NCBI GenBank assembly: GCA_964646985.1
Contig: CAZYFI010000016.1
Span: forward strand, 1-25,836
Direction of reading: 5' to 3'
DNA: 25,836 nt
Source of the DNA: UBA2253 sp964646985
GTDB taxonomy: Bacteria; Bacillota_I; Bacilli_A; ML615J-28; CAG-698
The notes under the pieces were generated by a model, which saw nothing but the letters and a program-made list of their open reading frames with translations, made no database searches and was not told where the DNA came from. The position numbers and the translations under genes were made by a program. Positions 14,966-22,919 of the stretch are shown here, one piece after another (within the stretch, counting starts at the first letter, position 1; each line of letters opens with the position of its first letter).

Positions 14966-17392
14966 CTACGCAAATCTTCTTCTTCTAAAGAAGAATGCCA
15001 ATCCCAATAATCCAAACGCAACCATTGCTGTAGCACTATTTGCTTGACATCCTTTTTCAGGAGCAACAACACTGATTGTAAATTCTAATTGTCCAACATT
15101 ACCCCATTCATCAATGACTTCTAATTGAATGTCATAGTCACCAACTAAGTTGGTATCTAATGTTCCTTTTCCAGGAGTAACATAAACCTTAGAAGTAAGA
15201 TTTGCATCACGATTGTCAGTTACGCGGTATACTGGGAACAAGGATTGATCCCATTTTGCACCCAATTCAACCGTAATGGCTGTATCAGGATCTACCAATG
15301 CAATGACAGGTTTTTCATTATCAACATCTAATTCAATGTCAGCTGTTAATGCTAAATCGCCTTCAAGGCCATTATCAAAGAATAATGAATAAGCCTTTGT
15401 GCTGTCCAAAGCATCAGCTTCTGCTAATTGAATAACAAACTCATTTGTAGTATCTGCTGTAAAGTTGTAATCGATTTGAGCAATTGGAACAACTGTTTCA
15501 CCTTGTTTTAAAGTGAAATATTCTTTTAAATCAATCAAACTCATGACATCACGAGTGTATTCTACATCGCCATAGACGTCAACAAATGAAACTTCTCCGC
15601 CAAATGCAACTGGTGCAAATTCTGTGCGAGCAGTGTAAATTTGACCTACAGTAACGTAAACCACTTTTACTTGACCAGCTGTCATTGTTTGAAATCCATT
15701 AATGTTTCCCGATGGATGTTTCTTAGTTTCATCAGTTCCAGCATATATTAAAAATTCTGGGCTCTTAACTCCATCAGGAGTAAATTGCATTAAGCCTGCT
15801 TTTCCTTGAACTGGAGTTGCCAATGGTGATTTGAAACCATTTGTAAAAATCTTAGCTGGTGCTGCCCATGCAGGTTCTACAGGAACATCCCATCCACCCC
15901 ATGAATGAACACCAAGATTTTCTTCATATGTGCCAGTTTGATCATAGTATAAAACCAAAACATTGGCTTTTGTAGGATCTGCAACATAGTGTTGTCCAAC
16001 TCCACCTTGGAAGTAATACACATGAACTTCTGTTTTTGTTCCTGCTTTAATGGCAGTCACATCAAAATTAATGTGTTGTCCATCTGGAGTTTCACGAGAA
16101 GCCCAACGAGCATCAGTTGTAATATCGGCACCGATTGGAATAATGCCAACAGTATTGTCTGCATCTTCATCAATTAAGATTTCCATAACAGCACCAAAGT
16201 TATCAACACCTAGCATTGCTACGCCATCTTTTGTTCCGTCAGTTCCTGCTCCCCAAGTCCATAACCCAGTTCCAGTATAATTGCCATCCCATTTTTGGAA
16301 ATGGAATACAACTTTACCTTTAACAGTTGCTGGAAGTGTTCCAGGTGTATAAGTAGGATAAGTAGGTAAGTCGGTTGGTAATTTCCATCCATCTTCACTT
16401 GGAGTTACAACGACTTCTGTGCCAATTACTTCATTTACATAATAAGTTTCTTCGCCAGTCTTTTCTTTTGTTGCAACAGCAATTGATGTTTTAACGAAAA
16501 TGACTCTAGGGTCTTTCGCATAAGTTCCGTCCAATGTTGCAAGTGCAAATGGAATAAAATCAAATGTGAAAGCTAAATCAACGAATGTTTGTCTTTGGTC
16601 AGCGCCTTCATAAACACTTCCACCAGCAACATAAACCACTTCAACTGCTCCAGCAGTCAAATCTTTGAACCCACCAATATTTCCAAAAGATGCGTGTTTT
16701 TTATTTGCATCGCTACCAGCATAAATTAAAAATTCAGGATTCACTGTTCCATCAGGTGTAAATTGAAGCAATGCAACTTTTCCTTTTACATTTCCTGGAG
16801 ATTTAAAACCATCAGAAAAAACTTCTGCTGGAGTTGCCCAAGCTGGTTCGGTAAAGTTTTCCCATCCACCCCAAGCATGAACACCTAATTTTTCTTCATA
16901 CACTCCTGATGGATCATAGTAAAGCACAAGTACGTTTACTTTTGTTTCATCAACCACATAATATGATTGTTGTCCACCTTGGAAATAATAAACATGAAGT
17001 TCATCAACTTCACCATCAACCAGTGGAGTCACATCAAATTCAATGTGATAACCATCCGGAGTTTCACGAGAAGCCCAACGTGAGTCTAATGAAATATCCT
17101 TGCGAATCGGAATGATTCCTATTTCCTCAGAAGCATCGGACATTACATTAATTTCATAAACAGCACCAAAGTCATCAGTCACTGTGCTTGATACTGCATC
17201 AACGGTTGCACCAGTTCCGGCTCCCCATGTCCATAGACCAGAACTTGAATAGTCTCCATCCCATAATTGATAATGGAAGACTACTTTTCCAGCTGCTGTC
17301 ACTTCAGCAGCATTAATTTTCGTATCAATAGTGAAAAACAATGTCATCAAAGACACTATTGACAAGAAAAGTACGATTAGATTTTTCTTCAT
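14966..17392 (-). CDS. Secreted surface starch-binding protein with four CBM41-like modules
   Basis: An 808-residue non-catalytic exported protein. It begins with a signal peptide (about 1-28, ending near INAAE). Residues 36-142 and 359-464 resemble the pullulanase-associated CBM41 domain (HYxxWDGDYxxxGLWTWG, DNFG/DDFGA, IGIIPI, VYYFQGG). Residues 152-257 and 476-583 look like divergent versions of the same fold (LYYDxxGxYEExLGVHxWGGW, EFLIYAG). The order is therefore A-B-A-B. About 600-690 resembles the second N-terminal domain of pullulanases, and 692-776 a DUF5011-type Ig-like domain. The tail is Lys-Gly-Cys at 780-782, a hydrophobic stretch, then FFRRRRFA. No GH13 motifs are present. AGGAGG precedes the ATG. 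As first gene of the maltodextrin transport run, it probably holds starch or glycogen near the cell, as SusE/SusF do in Bacteroidetes. Confidence 0.85.
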   Translation of the reverse strand: MKKNLIVLFLSIVSLMTLFFTIDTKINAAEVTAAGKVVFHYQLWDGDYSSSGLWTWGAGTGATVDAVSSTVTDDFGAVYEINVMSDASEEIGIIPIRKDISLDSRWASRETPDGYHIEFDVTPLVDGEVDELHVYYFQGGQQSYYVVDETKVNVLVLYYDPSGVYEEKLGVHAWGGWENFTEPAWATPAEVFSDGFKSPGNVKGKVALLQFTPDGTVNPEFLIYAGSDANKKHASFGNIGGFKDLTAGAVEVVYVAGGSVYEGADQRQTFVDLAFTFDFIPFALATLDGTYAKDPRVIFVKTSIAVATKEKTGEETYYVNEVIGTEVVVTPSEDGWKLPTDLPTYPTYTPGTLPATVKGKVVFHFQKWDGNYTGTGLWTWGAGTDGTKDGVAMLGVDNFGAVMEILIDEDADNTVGIIPIGADITTDARWASRETPDGQHINFDVTAIKAGTKTEVHVYYFQGGVGQHYVADPTKANVLVLYYDQTGTYEENLGVHSWGGWDVPVEPAWAAPAKIFTNGFKSPLATPVQGKAGLMQFTPDGVKSPEFLIYAGTDETKKHPSGNINGFQTMTAGQVKVVYVTVGQIYTARTEFAPVAFGGEVSFVDVYGDVEYTRDVMSLIDLKEYFTLKQGETVVPIAQIDYNFTADTTNEFVIQLAEADALDSTKAYSLFFDNGLEGDLALTADIELDVDNEKPVIALVDPDTAITVELGAKWDQSLFPVYRVTDNRDANLTSKVYVTPGKGTLDTNLVGDYDIQLEVIDEWGNVGQLEFTISVVAPEKGCQANSATAMVAFGLLGLAFFFRRRRFA
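15653..16321 (-). repeat. Internal protein repeat, copy 2 (modules A2-B2)
   Basis: This encodes residues 358-580, the second copy of the CBM41-like double module. A proline- and threonine-rich linker (about 336-355, LPTDLPTYPTYTPGTLP) separates it from the region after copy 1, typical of spacers between binding modules. Confidence 0.85.
16628..17290 (-). repeat. Internal protein repeat, copy 1 (modules A1-B1)
   Basis: This encodes residues 35-255 of the starch-binding protein. It matches residues 358-580 over its whole length, with identical blocks such as GLWTWGAGT, RWASRETPDG, HVYYFQGG and VLVLYYD. The order of motifs is conserved, pointing to an in-gene duplication of an about 220-residue unit. 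Confidence 0.85.
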
Positions 17393-17449
17393 TTTTTCCT
17401 CCTTGAAAAGAATAAAAGAGAGTCTTTTTCCAACTTCTCATACATTATT

Positions 17450-17477
17450 ATTTTAGCACTTTTAAAGCATATTGCAA
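17450..17477 (-). promoter_or_regulatory. Promoter of the starch-binding/malEFG gene run
   Basis: On the minus strand TTGCAA (17472-17477) and TAAAAT (17450-17455) are separated by 16 nt, a sound sigma-A-type promoter about 55 nt upstream of the ATG at 17392. The -35 box lies inside the operator-like repeat at 17472-17486, so a bound regulator would block RNA polymerase. Confidence 0.65.
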
Positions 17478-17486
17478 GCGATTTCA
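17472..17486 (+). promoter_or_regulatory. LacI/CcpA-type operator, copy A1
   Basis: TTGCAAGCGATTTCA fits the CcpA cre consensus WTGNAANCGNWNNCW at every position and has the central CG usual in LacI-family operators. It is repeated exactly at 17556-17570, 84 bp away. It overlaps the -35 of the minus-strand promoter. Confidence 0.7.
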
Positions 17487-17490
17487 TTTG

Positions 17491-17505
17491 TGTAATGGTT
17501 TTCAC
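17491..17505 (-). promoter_or_regulatory. Operator-like element, copy B1 (inverted)
   Basis: On the minus strand this reads GTGAAAACCATTACA. It shares the core TGNAANCSATTNCA with the A copies, with CC in place of the central CG, and is a near-exact inverted copy of B2 at 17574-17588. Confidence 0.55.
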
Positions 17506-17555
17506 ATTATTTCAGAAATTTTACTTTTTTTTCCATAATCTTTCTTATTTTTCGC

Positions 17556-17570
17556 TTGCAAGCGATTTCA
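17556..17570 (+). promoter_or_regulatory. LacI/CcpA-type operator, copy A2
   Basis: An exact second copy of TTGCAAGCGATTTCA in the same orientation as A1. It lies about 30 bp upstream of the pullulanase -35 box. The bases just before it extend a short palindrome, GCTTGCAAGC. Confidence 0.7.
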
Positions 17571-17573
17571 TTT

Positions 17574-17588
17574 ATGGAAACCATTACA
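17574..17588 (+). promoter_or_regulatory. Operator-like element, copy B2
   Basis: ATGGAAACCATTACA matches the cre consensus at all positions except the central G (C here). Its first 12 bases, ATGGAAACCATT, recur upstream of the esterase operon at 23491-23502. It ends 12 nt before the -35 of the pullulanase promoter. Confidence 0.6.
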
Positions 17589-17600
17589 CAATCTATTTAT

Positions 17601-17629
17601 TTGAAATAAATCATTCTGTGTAGTAAAAT
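17601..17629 (+). promoter_or_regulatory. Promoter of the pullulanase gene
   Basis: TTGAAA (17601-17606) and TAAAAT (17624-17629) are separated by exactly 17 nt, a near-consensus sigma-A-type promoter. Transcription would start near 17636, giving a leader of about 35 nt before the ATG at 17670. Confidence 0.75.
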
Positions 17630-17669
17630 AAATAAGTAATCAGTAAATATGACAAATGAAAGGAATATT

Positions 17670-20453
17670 ATGAAAAAAAGAATTCTATTAATTTTCTTGT
17701 TGCTTTTAACCATAATCCCTGTGGGTCTTGCGGCAGCAACAAGTCCAGTTACCACATTGAAAATTCATTATTATCGTTATGGTGATGACTACAGTGCAGG
17801 TTGGAACATTTGGGTTTGGCCATTTCAAGCCAATGGCGCTCAAGTAGATTTCGACGAAAGTGAAGATGTTTTGGTAAAAGATGACTGGGGTGTCATTGCC
17901 ACAGTCGACTTAACACAAACGCAATTTATAAATATTACCCAAATTGGGGTTATTTTTAGAAGAGGTGCTTGGGCAGATCGCGATATTGGTTTTGACCGCT
18001 ATATCACTGTACCAGCTTCTGCTGAAGATGGAATTCTTAATGTTTATTTTGTAGAAGGAGATGAAAGAATGGGTTACTCACCAACGGATCCAAATGGTCC
18101 TGATCGTTCTGATAAAGTAAAATCAGCTTTTTTCTTAAAAGAAAATGAAATATCTTATCGATTAACGACTAGTCTTCCTGCAACAAGTTTATCTTTATAT
18201 GAAGATGGTGTTTTACTTTCTACAACAATTACGGCAACAGCCAATTCAGGAAAAATTACTTTAGCAAAATCTGTTGATTTTTCAAAAAAATATGAATTAA
18301 GAGCCAATTTTTCAACAGGCTTGAAAACATTTGATGTTACTTTTGATGGCATCTATGACTCAGAAGCCTTTGAAAACGCCTTTACTTATGAAGGAAATGA
18401 TTTAGGTGCAATTGTTTCTAGTACAGGGACTTCTTTTAGATTATGGGCTCCAATTTCTCAAGCAGTTACACTAAATATTTATGATACTGGAACCCCTCTT
18501 GCTTATGAGGGCAGTGATACAAAGAGCGCTACTTATGAAATGACAAAAGATATAAATGGCACTTGGAAGTACCAAACAAGCGCAAATTTACATGGAAAAT
18601 ATTATACTTATTCTGTTACCAATGATACTAAAACCATTGAAACAATTGATCCTTATGCGAAAAGTGCTGGTGTGAACGGTATTAGAGGAATGGTTGTTGA
18701 CTTCTTACAAGTCAATCCAAAAGATTTTAAATATGACAATCGTCCAAATAATATCACCAATGCCACTGATGCAATCATATATGAATTACATGTCCGTGAT
18801 TTAACAGTACACTCTAGTTGGAACGGTCCACAAGAATTTCGTGGTAAATTCCTTGGATTAACTGTTGAGGGAACTTCTTATGAAGGAGTAACCACTGGAT
18901 TTGACCACATCAAAGAACTGGGAATCACCCATTTACAACTTCTTCCATTTTTTGATTTTGGTGTTGTTGATGAATCAAAATTGAACGATCCAGCCTACCA
19001 AACAAAAGGAATTTTTAATTGGGGGTACATGCCACTCAACTTTAACGTTCCAGAAGGCTCTTATTCCACCGATCCTTTTGATGGAGCAAAACGCGTTGCT
19101 GAATTAAAACAAGTATCAGATGCACTAACCAAAAATAATATTGGTTTGATTATGGATGTGGTATATAATCATACTGGTTTGAGTGCAGACTCAAATTTCA
19201 ATTTAATCATTCCAGGATATTTCCATCGTTTGACATCAACAGGTTCGTTCTCTAATGGCTCGGGAACAGGAAACGAAACAGCTTCTGAACGCTCCATGGT
19301 TCGTAAGTTCATTGTTGATTCAACCGTCTTTTGGGCAACTGAATATAATATTTCTGGCTTCCGTTTTGATTTAATGGCTTTACATGATGTTGAGACAATG
19401 AATGCTGTTGTTACGGCTTTAAAGGCAATTGATGAAAACATGTTAATTTATGGGGAGCCTTGGAACGGAGGCGAAACGCCTCTTTCTGAAAATATCGCTG
19501 CTGGCAAAGTAAATTTAGAAGATATGCCAGATGTTGGCGCTTTTAATGATGAAATCCGTGATGGAGTAAAAGGTTCTGTTTTTACAGCCTCAGAAGGCGG
19601 TTTCATCCAAGGAGGTACTTCTCCAAAAATAATCAATCGAACAAAATATGGTATTGTTGGTGGTGTCGCCTATCCAGGATTAGATTTAACTGATATATCT
19701 TATCAAACTGCCTGGATTACTTCTCCAGAAAAGGCAATCAATTATGTCAGTGCGCATGATAATAATACTCTTTATGACAAACTTCGTTTATCAACAACCT
19801 ATCAACAAAGACAGTATCTTGATGAGATGCAAAAACAAGCCAATGCGATTGTACTAACCTCACAAGGAATTCCTTTCTTGCATGCTGGCGTAGAATTTAT
19901 GCGCTCAAAACCATTAACTCCTAGTGGATATGACCATAACTCCTATGAGTCTCCTGATAGCGTAAATCAACTTCGATGGGACCTAAAAGCCCAAACTGAG
20001 AATTTATCGGTATTCAACTACTACAAAGGCCTCATTACATTAAGAAAAGCACATCCTGCTTTTCGTATGAAGGAAGCTGCAGATGTCATAGCAAATGTTA
20101 CATTTGTTTATGAAGACAAACCAAACATTATTGCTTACAAGATTTCTAATTATGCTAACAATGATACTTGGGGAACAATTTTAGTCGTTCATAACAATGG
20201 AAACTTTGTACAACTAAAGCTTCCTGAAGGCGAAGAAGGTTGGAATTTAGTCGGAAATTCTACAAAAGTTGGTGTGGAAACCATCAAATCCTATGCAGGA
20301 GGAGCAACGTTGAGCGTCCTCGAACATGAAACTTTGATACTTTACCAAGGATATCAAGCACCTAAATCAAAAGGCTGCTTTAGCGGAACTTCATTGCTCC
20401 CACTTGCCATATTAGGTCTTGGTGTGCTCATTATAAAACGACGTAAACGATAA
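17670..20453 (+). CDS. pulA: Secreted pullulanase type I (GH13_14)
   Basis: A 927-residue exported debranching enzyme that cleaves alpha-1,6 branches in pullulan, amylopectin or glycogen. Order: signal peptide (about 1-24), CBM41 starch-binding domain (27-135), a pullulanase N-terminal domain (about 140-235), CBM48 (about 245-340), GH13 barrel, C-terminal beta-domain, then a Lys-Gly-Cys tail (901-903) followed by a hydrophobic segment and IIKRRKR. The pullulanase signature is FNWGYMP at 449-455. Region I DVVYNH 496-501, region II GFRFDLMAL with nucleophile Asp567, region III YGEPWNGG with Glu596, region IV SAHDN with Asp697. Start chosen at 17670 because AAAGGA lies 5 nt upstream; the in-frame ATG at 17649 has no site. 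Divergent from the transport run and sharing its operators. The anchoring tail suggests it stays on the cell surface. Confidence 0.95.
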   Translation: MKKRILLIFLLLLTIIPVGLAAATSPVTTLKIHYYRYGDDYSAGWNIWVWPFQANGAQVDFDESEDVLVKDDWGVIATVDLTQTQFINITQIGVIFRRGAWADRDIGFDRYITVPASAEDGILNVYFVEGDERMGYSPTDPNGPDRSDKVKSAFFLKENEISYRLTTSLPATSLSLYEDGVLLSTTITATANSGKITLAKSVDFSKKYELRANFSTGLKTFDVTFDGIYDSEAFENAFTYEGNDLGAIVSSTGTSFRLWAPISQAVTLNIYDTGTPLAYEGSDTKSATYEMTKDINGTWKYQTSANLHGKYYTYSVTNDTKTIETIDPYAKSAGVNGIRGMVVDFLQVNPKDFKYDNRPNNITNATDAIIYELHVRDLTVHSSWNGPQEFRGKFLGLTVEGTSYEGVTTGFDHIKELGITHLQLLPFFDFGVVDESKLNDPAYQTKGIFNWGYMPLNFNVPEGSYSTDPFDGAKRVAELKQVSDALTKNNIGLIMDVVYNHTGLSADSNFNLIIPGYFHRLTSTGSFSNGSGTGNETASERSMVRKFIVDSTVFWATEYNISGFRFDLMALHDVETMNAVVTALKAIDENMLIYGEPWNGGETPLSENIAAGKVNLEDMPDVGAFNDEIRDGVKGSVFTASEGGFIQGGTSPKIINRTKYGIVGGVAYPGLDLTDISYQTAWITSPEKAINYVSAHDNNTLYDKLRLSTTYQQRQYLDEMQKQANAIVLTSQGIPFLHAGVEFMRSKPLTPSGYDHNSYESPDSVNQLRWDLKAQTENLSVFNYYKGLITLRKAHPAFRMKEAADVIANVTFVYEDKPNIIAYKISNYANNDTWGTILVVHNNGNFVQLKLPEGEEGWNLVGNSTKVGVETIKSYAGGATLSVLEHETLILYQGYQAPKSKGCFSGTSLLPLAILGLGVLIIKRRKR

Positions 20454-20460
20454 ATAAAAA

Positions 20461-20489
20461 AAACAATGTTAGAAAAACTAACATTGTTT
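20461..20489. terminator. Bidirectional rho-independent terminator
   Basis: A 12-bp perfect stem (AAACAATGTTAG / CTAACATTGTTT) with an AAAAA loop is flanked by an A-run on the left and a T-run on the right. It lies between the convergent pullulanase (ends 20453) and the DUF1189 gene (ends 20492), and serves both. Confidence 0.9.
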
Positions 20490-20491
20490 TT

Positions 20492-21331
20492 TTATACATG
20501 TTTTGTAATTGTTTCTTTTTCATTTGATCCTTTGTAAATTGCTAGTAAAGCAATCAAAGGCGTCAAAAATTGAAACAAAACGACAGTAAATGAATTGATC
20601 TCAATGACCCCAATGATACCAACTACTATACTAATCAAAGAGGGAATGGTCATGGATGTTATGATAATTTTTATGTTTTGCATGAAATGAGTCACTGGCT
20701 TATAATTCACTCTAATCAAAAGAAAAATCAAACCTAGAATTAGGACCAATAAGATATTCATTCCAATTTGGATAAAAGTGTTAGCCATTATGGAATAAAA
20801 GACAGCGTAGGGGTTAAAAGCATCATCTACAATAGAAAAGAAAATATTCACTGCTTCACTTTTGTCTAAAGTTTTTAACTCTGAAAAATCAATAGCTTGT
20901 TTTACTTTGTCATAATCACCAGTTAAAAATCTTCCTTTTTGATCAAAATATTTCAATTGTTGTTTTTCAAACACAATTGTATTTTTCGCATCTAGTACTT
21001 CTTCTTGTGGATTAATCATCACAGTATAAGTAATCTCATTCGTTATGGTCTGAAATGAGTACTCTTGATCTTGTATATAGGATAACCCTGATTTGGTGAT
21101 TACCATATCACTAGGAAGATTCCCCGGTAACCAAGAAGGATTTGCTAGTCTTAAGTCGTAAGAAAAAGAATTTAATCCTTTAAATCCATCGTTTTTCACA
21201 ATCTGATAATTTAGAGGAAAAGAAATCAGCAAGACCAAGAAAAGAAAATAGAGAATCATTTTTCCTATTTTTTGATTTCTTTGGTGAAAGATATTTGCAA
21301 ATGAAAAACTATTTAAAAAGATTTTAACCAT
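20492..21331 (-). CDS. DUF1189 family membrane protein
   Basis: A 279-residue membrane protein resembling the DUF1189 family. One membrane segment lies near residues 25-45, a polar region of about 130 residues follows and is probably outside the membrane, then about four hydrophobic segments to the C-terminus. The family's function is unknown, but B. subtilis has a member (yvdJ) inside its maltodextrin operon mdxEFG, so association with maltodextrin uptake is a recurring theme. The ATG at 21331 overlaps the amylase stop by 8 nt and has GGAG 7 nt upstream; the ATG at 21352 has none. It ends in the bidirectional terminator at 20461-20489. It could assist assembly or activity of the membrane amylase or transporter; that is inference. 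Confidence 0.75.
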   Translation of the reverse strand: MVKIFLNSFSFANIFHQRNQKIGKMILYFLFLVLLISFPLNYQIVKNDGFKGLNSFSYDLRLANPSWLPGNLPSDMVITKSGLSYIQDQEYSFQTITNEITYTVMINPQEEVLDAKNTIVFEKQQLKYFDQKGRFLTGDYDKVKQAIDFSELKTLDKSEAVNIFFSIVDDAFNPYAVFYSIMANTFIQIGMNILLVLILGLIFLLIRVNYKPVTHFMQNIKIIITSMTIPSLISIVVGIIGVIEINSFTVVLFQFLTPLIALLAIYKGSNEKETITKHV

Positions 21332-22919
21332 TGCTTGACTCCGTAACATCAAAGATGATGGTAGATTTCGGAGGAATTTCTAATATTTTAGTAAAATCAG
21401 TCGTATTGGACAAATAAATGATTTCTCCTAAATTGGCAATCGGTTGGGCTGTTTTTGATAAATTGTGAATGACCAACACTTTTTGCGAATCATTTCCTAG
21501 TGCATATTCACGATAAAATCCTTGTAATTGATAATTGTTATTTTCATATGGAACAAAGGAATTCCCATAATGCAAAGCCATATTTGCTTGTCTTAGAGCA
21601 ATGATCGTTTTGTATGTATGAAGTAACGAATTGGGATCATTTAATTGGACACTAACAGGATCTATATTTTTATTATCGTTAACACTATCGAATTGCTCAT
21701 CAACAAACCATGTAGTCGTATAATCATCACCAAATGGCAATGGCAAACGTCTGGTTTCATCCCAAATATCGATTCCATTCGAATCTTCACCATTGGCTTT
21801 TGTACCAAACATTCCTACTTCTTCTCCATAATAAAGTATCGGCGATCCAGGGAGTGTCAACAACATTTCTGCTGCCAATTTCATCTTTGCGATATCGCCA
21901 CCAAACTGATCTGCAGTACGGTCCATATCATGATTAAATAAGAATGGAGCACTGATAAAATCTTTATTTTGTTTGGCATAGGTATTATAAAATTTACTTA
22001 GCGCTGTAGCATAAGTGCTACTACCATTGGTGTTGGCAATGGTTGTTAATTTATCGGCAACAGGAAAGTCAAGTGGAGAATCAAGGCCACGAAAATAAGG
22101 AGCAACAATTGTTTCTGCAATAATATAGATTTCGCCAGTTAAATAAAAATCAGCATTTAACGATCGCAAGTAATTGCGCAAGCTTTGTAAAAATATGATG
22201 TTTTCATAATCATCATAGCGTTTGTCTTGATATTCATTGGTCCCATAAAAATGAGCTGCTGCATCCAAACGAAATCCGTCAACTCCCAGCTCAACCCAAA
22301 ACTTGCTGATCTTCTTAATCTCATCTTGAACATCTTGATTGAAAAAATTCAAATCAGGCATTGTATGAGAAAAATAACCAACATAATATTGATCTTGCTT
22401 TGTATGCCAAATATTTTGGCCCCAACTTCCTAATAAAGTACGATTTGTTGAAGAGGTTGCAAAAGTATAATAATCATGATATATTTCATCACCTTCAAGG
22501 GCTTTCAAAAACCACTCATGTTGATCAGAGGTGTGGTTGAAAACCATATCAAGCATGACTTTCATTCCGCGCTTTTCGGTTTCCTTTAATAATAACTTGA
22601 AATCTTCAAGTGTTCCATAATCTGGGTTAATATCATAATAATCCATTACATCATAGCCGTGATAGGTAGAACTAGGGTGAACTGGCATTAGCCATAATCC
22701 ACTAACACCCAAAGTCTGCAAATAATCTAGTTTTTGTACAATCCCTAAAATATCACCGATGCCATCATCGTTGCTATCAGCAAAACTTCTTACAAAAACC
22801 TCATAATATACGTCATTACGAGGATTAGCCACCTTAAGTGGGTCTTCTGCTTTTTTACATCCATAAAGAGTTAACAACATTGTAACGATTAATAAAAAAC
22901 GCAATCCTTTTTTAATCAT
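21324..22919 (-). CDS. Lipoprotein alpha-amylase (GH13)
   Basis: A 531-residue GH13 enzyme with a lipoprotein signal: hydrophobic stretch then lipobox LTLYGC with lipidated Cys21, so it is tethered to the outer face of the membrane. Barrel motifs: VYYEVFVRSFADSNDDGIGD (37-56), region I DMVFNH 124-129, region II GFRLDAAAH with nucleophile Asp219, region III TGEIY with Glu263, region IV NHDMDR with Asp331. It should cut alpha-1,4 bonds of starch fragments produced by the pullulanase, feeding MalE. AAAGGA lies 10 nt upstream of the ATG. It overlaps the RDD gene stop by 8 nt and the DUF1189 start by 8 nt, so the three genes are translationally coupled. The short ending (no extra beta-domain beyond about 100 residues) is normal for this group. 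Confidence 0.92.
   Translation of the reverse strand: MIKKGLRFLLIVTMLLTLYGCKKAEDPLKVANPRNDVYYEVFVRSFADSNDDGIGDILGIVQKLDYLQTLGVSGLWLMPVHPSSTYHGYDVMDYYDINPDYGTLEDFKLLLKETEKRGMKVMLDMVFNHTSDQHEWFLKALEGDEIYHDYYTFATSSTNRTLLGSWGQNIWHTKQDQYYVGYFSHTMPDLNFFNQDVQDEIKKISKFWVELGVDGFRLDAAAHFYGTNEYQDKRYDDYENIIFLQSLRNYLRSLNADFYLTGEIYIIAETIVAPYFRGLDSPLDFPVADKLTTIANTNGSSTYATALSKFYNTYAKQNKDFISAPFLFNHDMDRTADQFGGDIAKMKLAAEMLLTLPGSPILYYGEEVGMFGTKANGEDSNGIDIWDETRRLPLPFGDDYTTTWFVDEQFDSVNDNKNIDPVSVQLNDPNSLLHTYKTIIALRQANMALHYGNSFVPYENNNYQLQGFYREYALGNDSQKVLVIHNLSKTAQPIANLGEIIYLSNTTDFTKILEIPPKSTIIFDVTESSNG

Noticed and set aside
17649..17669. ATG at 17649 as start of the pullulanase
   Set aside because: No ribosome binding site precedes it, whereas AAAGGA lies 5 nt before the ATG at 17670, which begins a typical KKR signal peptide.
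17393..17669. Riboswitch or small RNA in the divergent intergenic region
   Set aside because: The leaders on both sides are short (about 35-55 nt) and the repeats are explained by DNA operators and promoters; no conserved RNA fold was seen.
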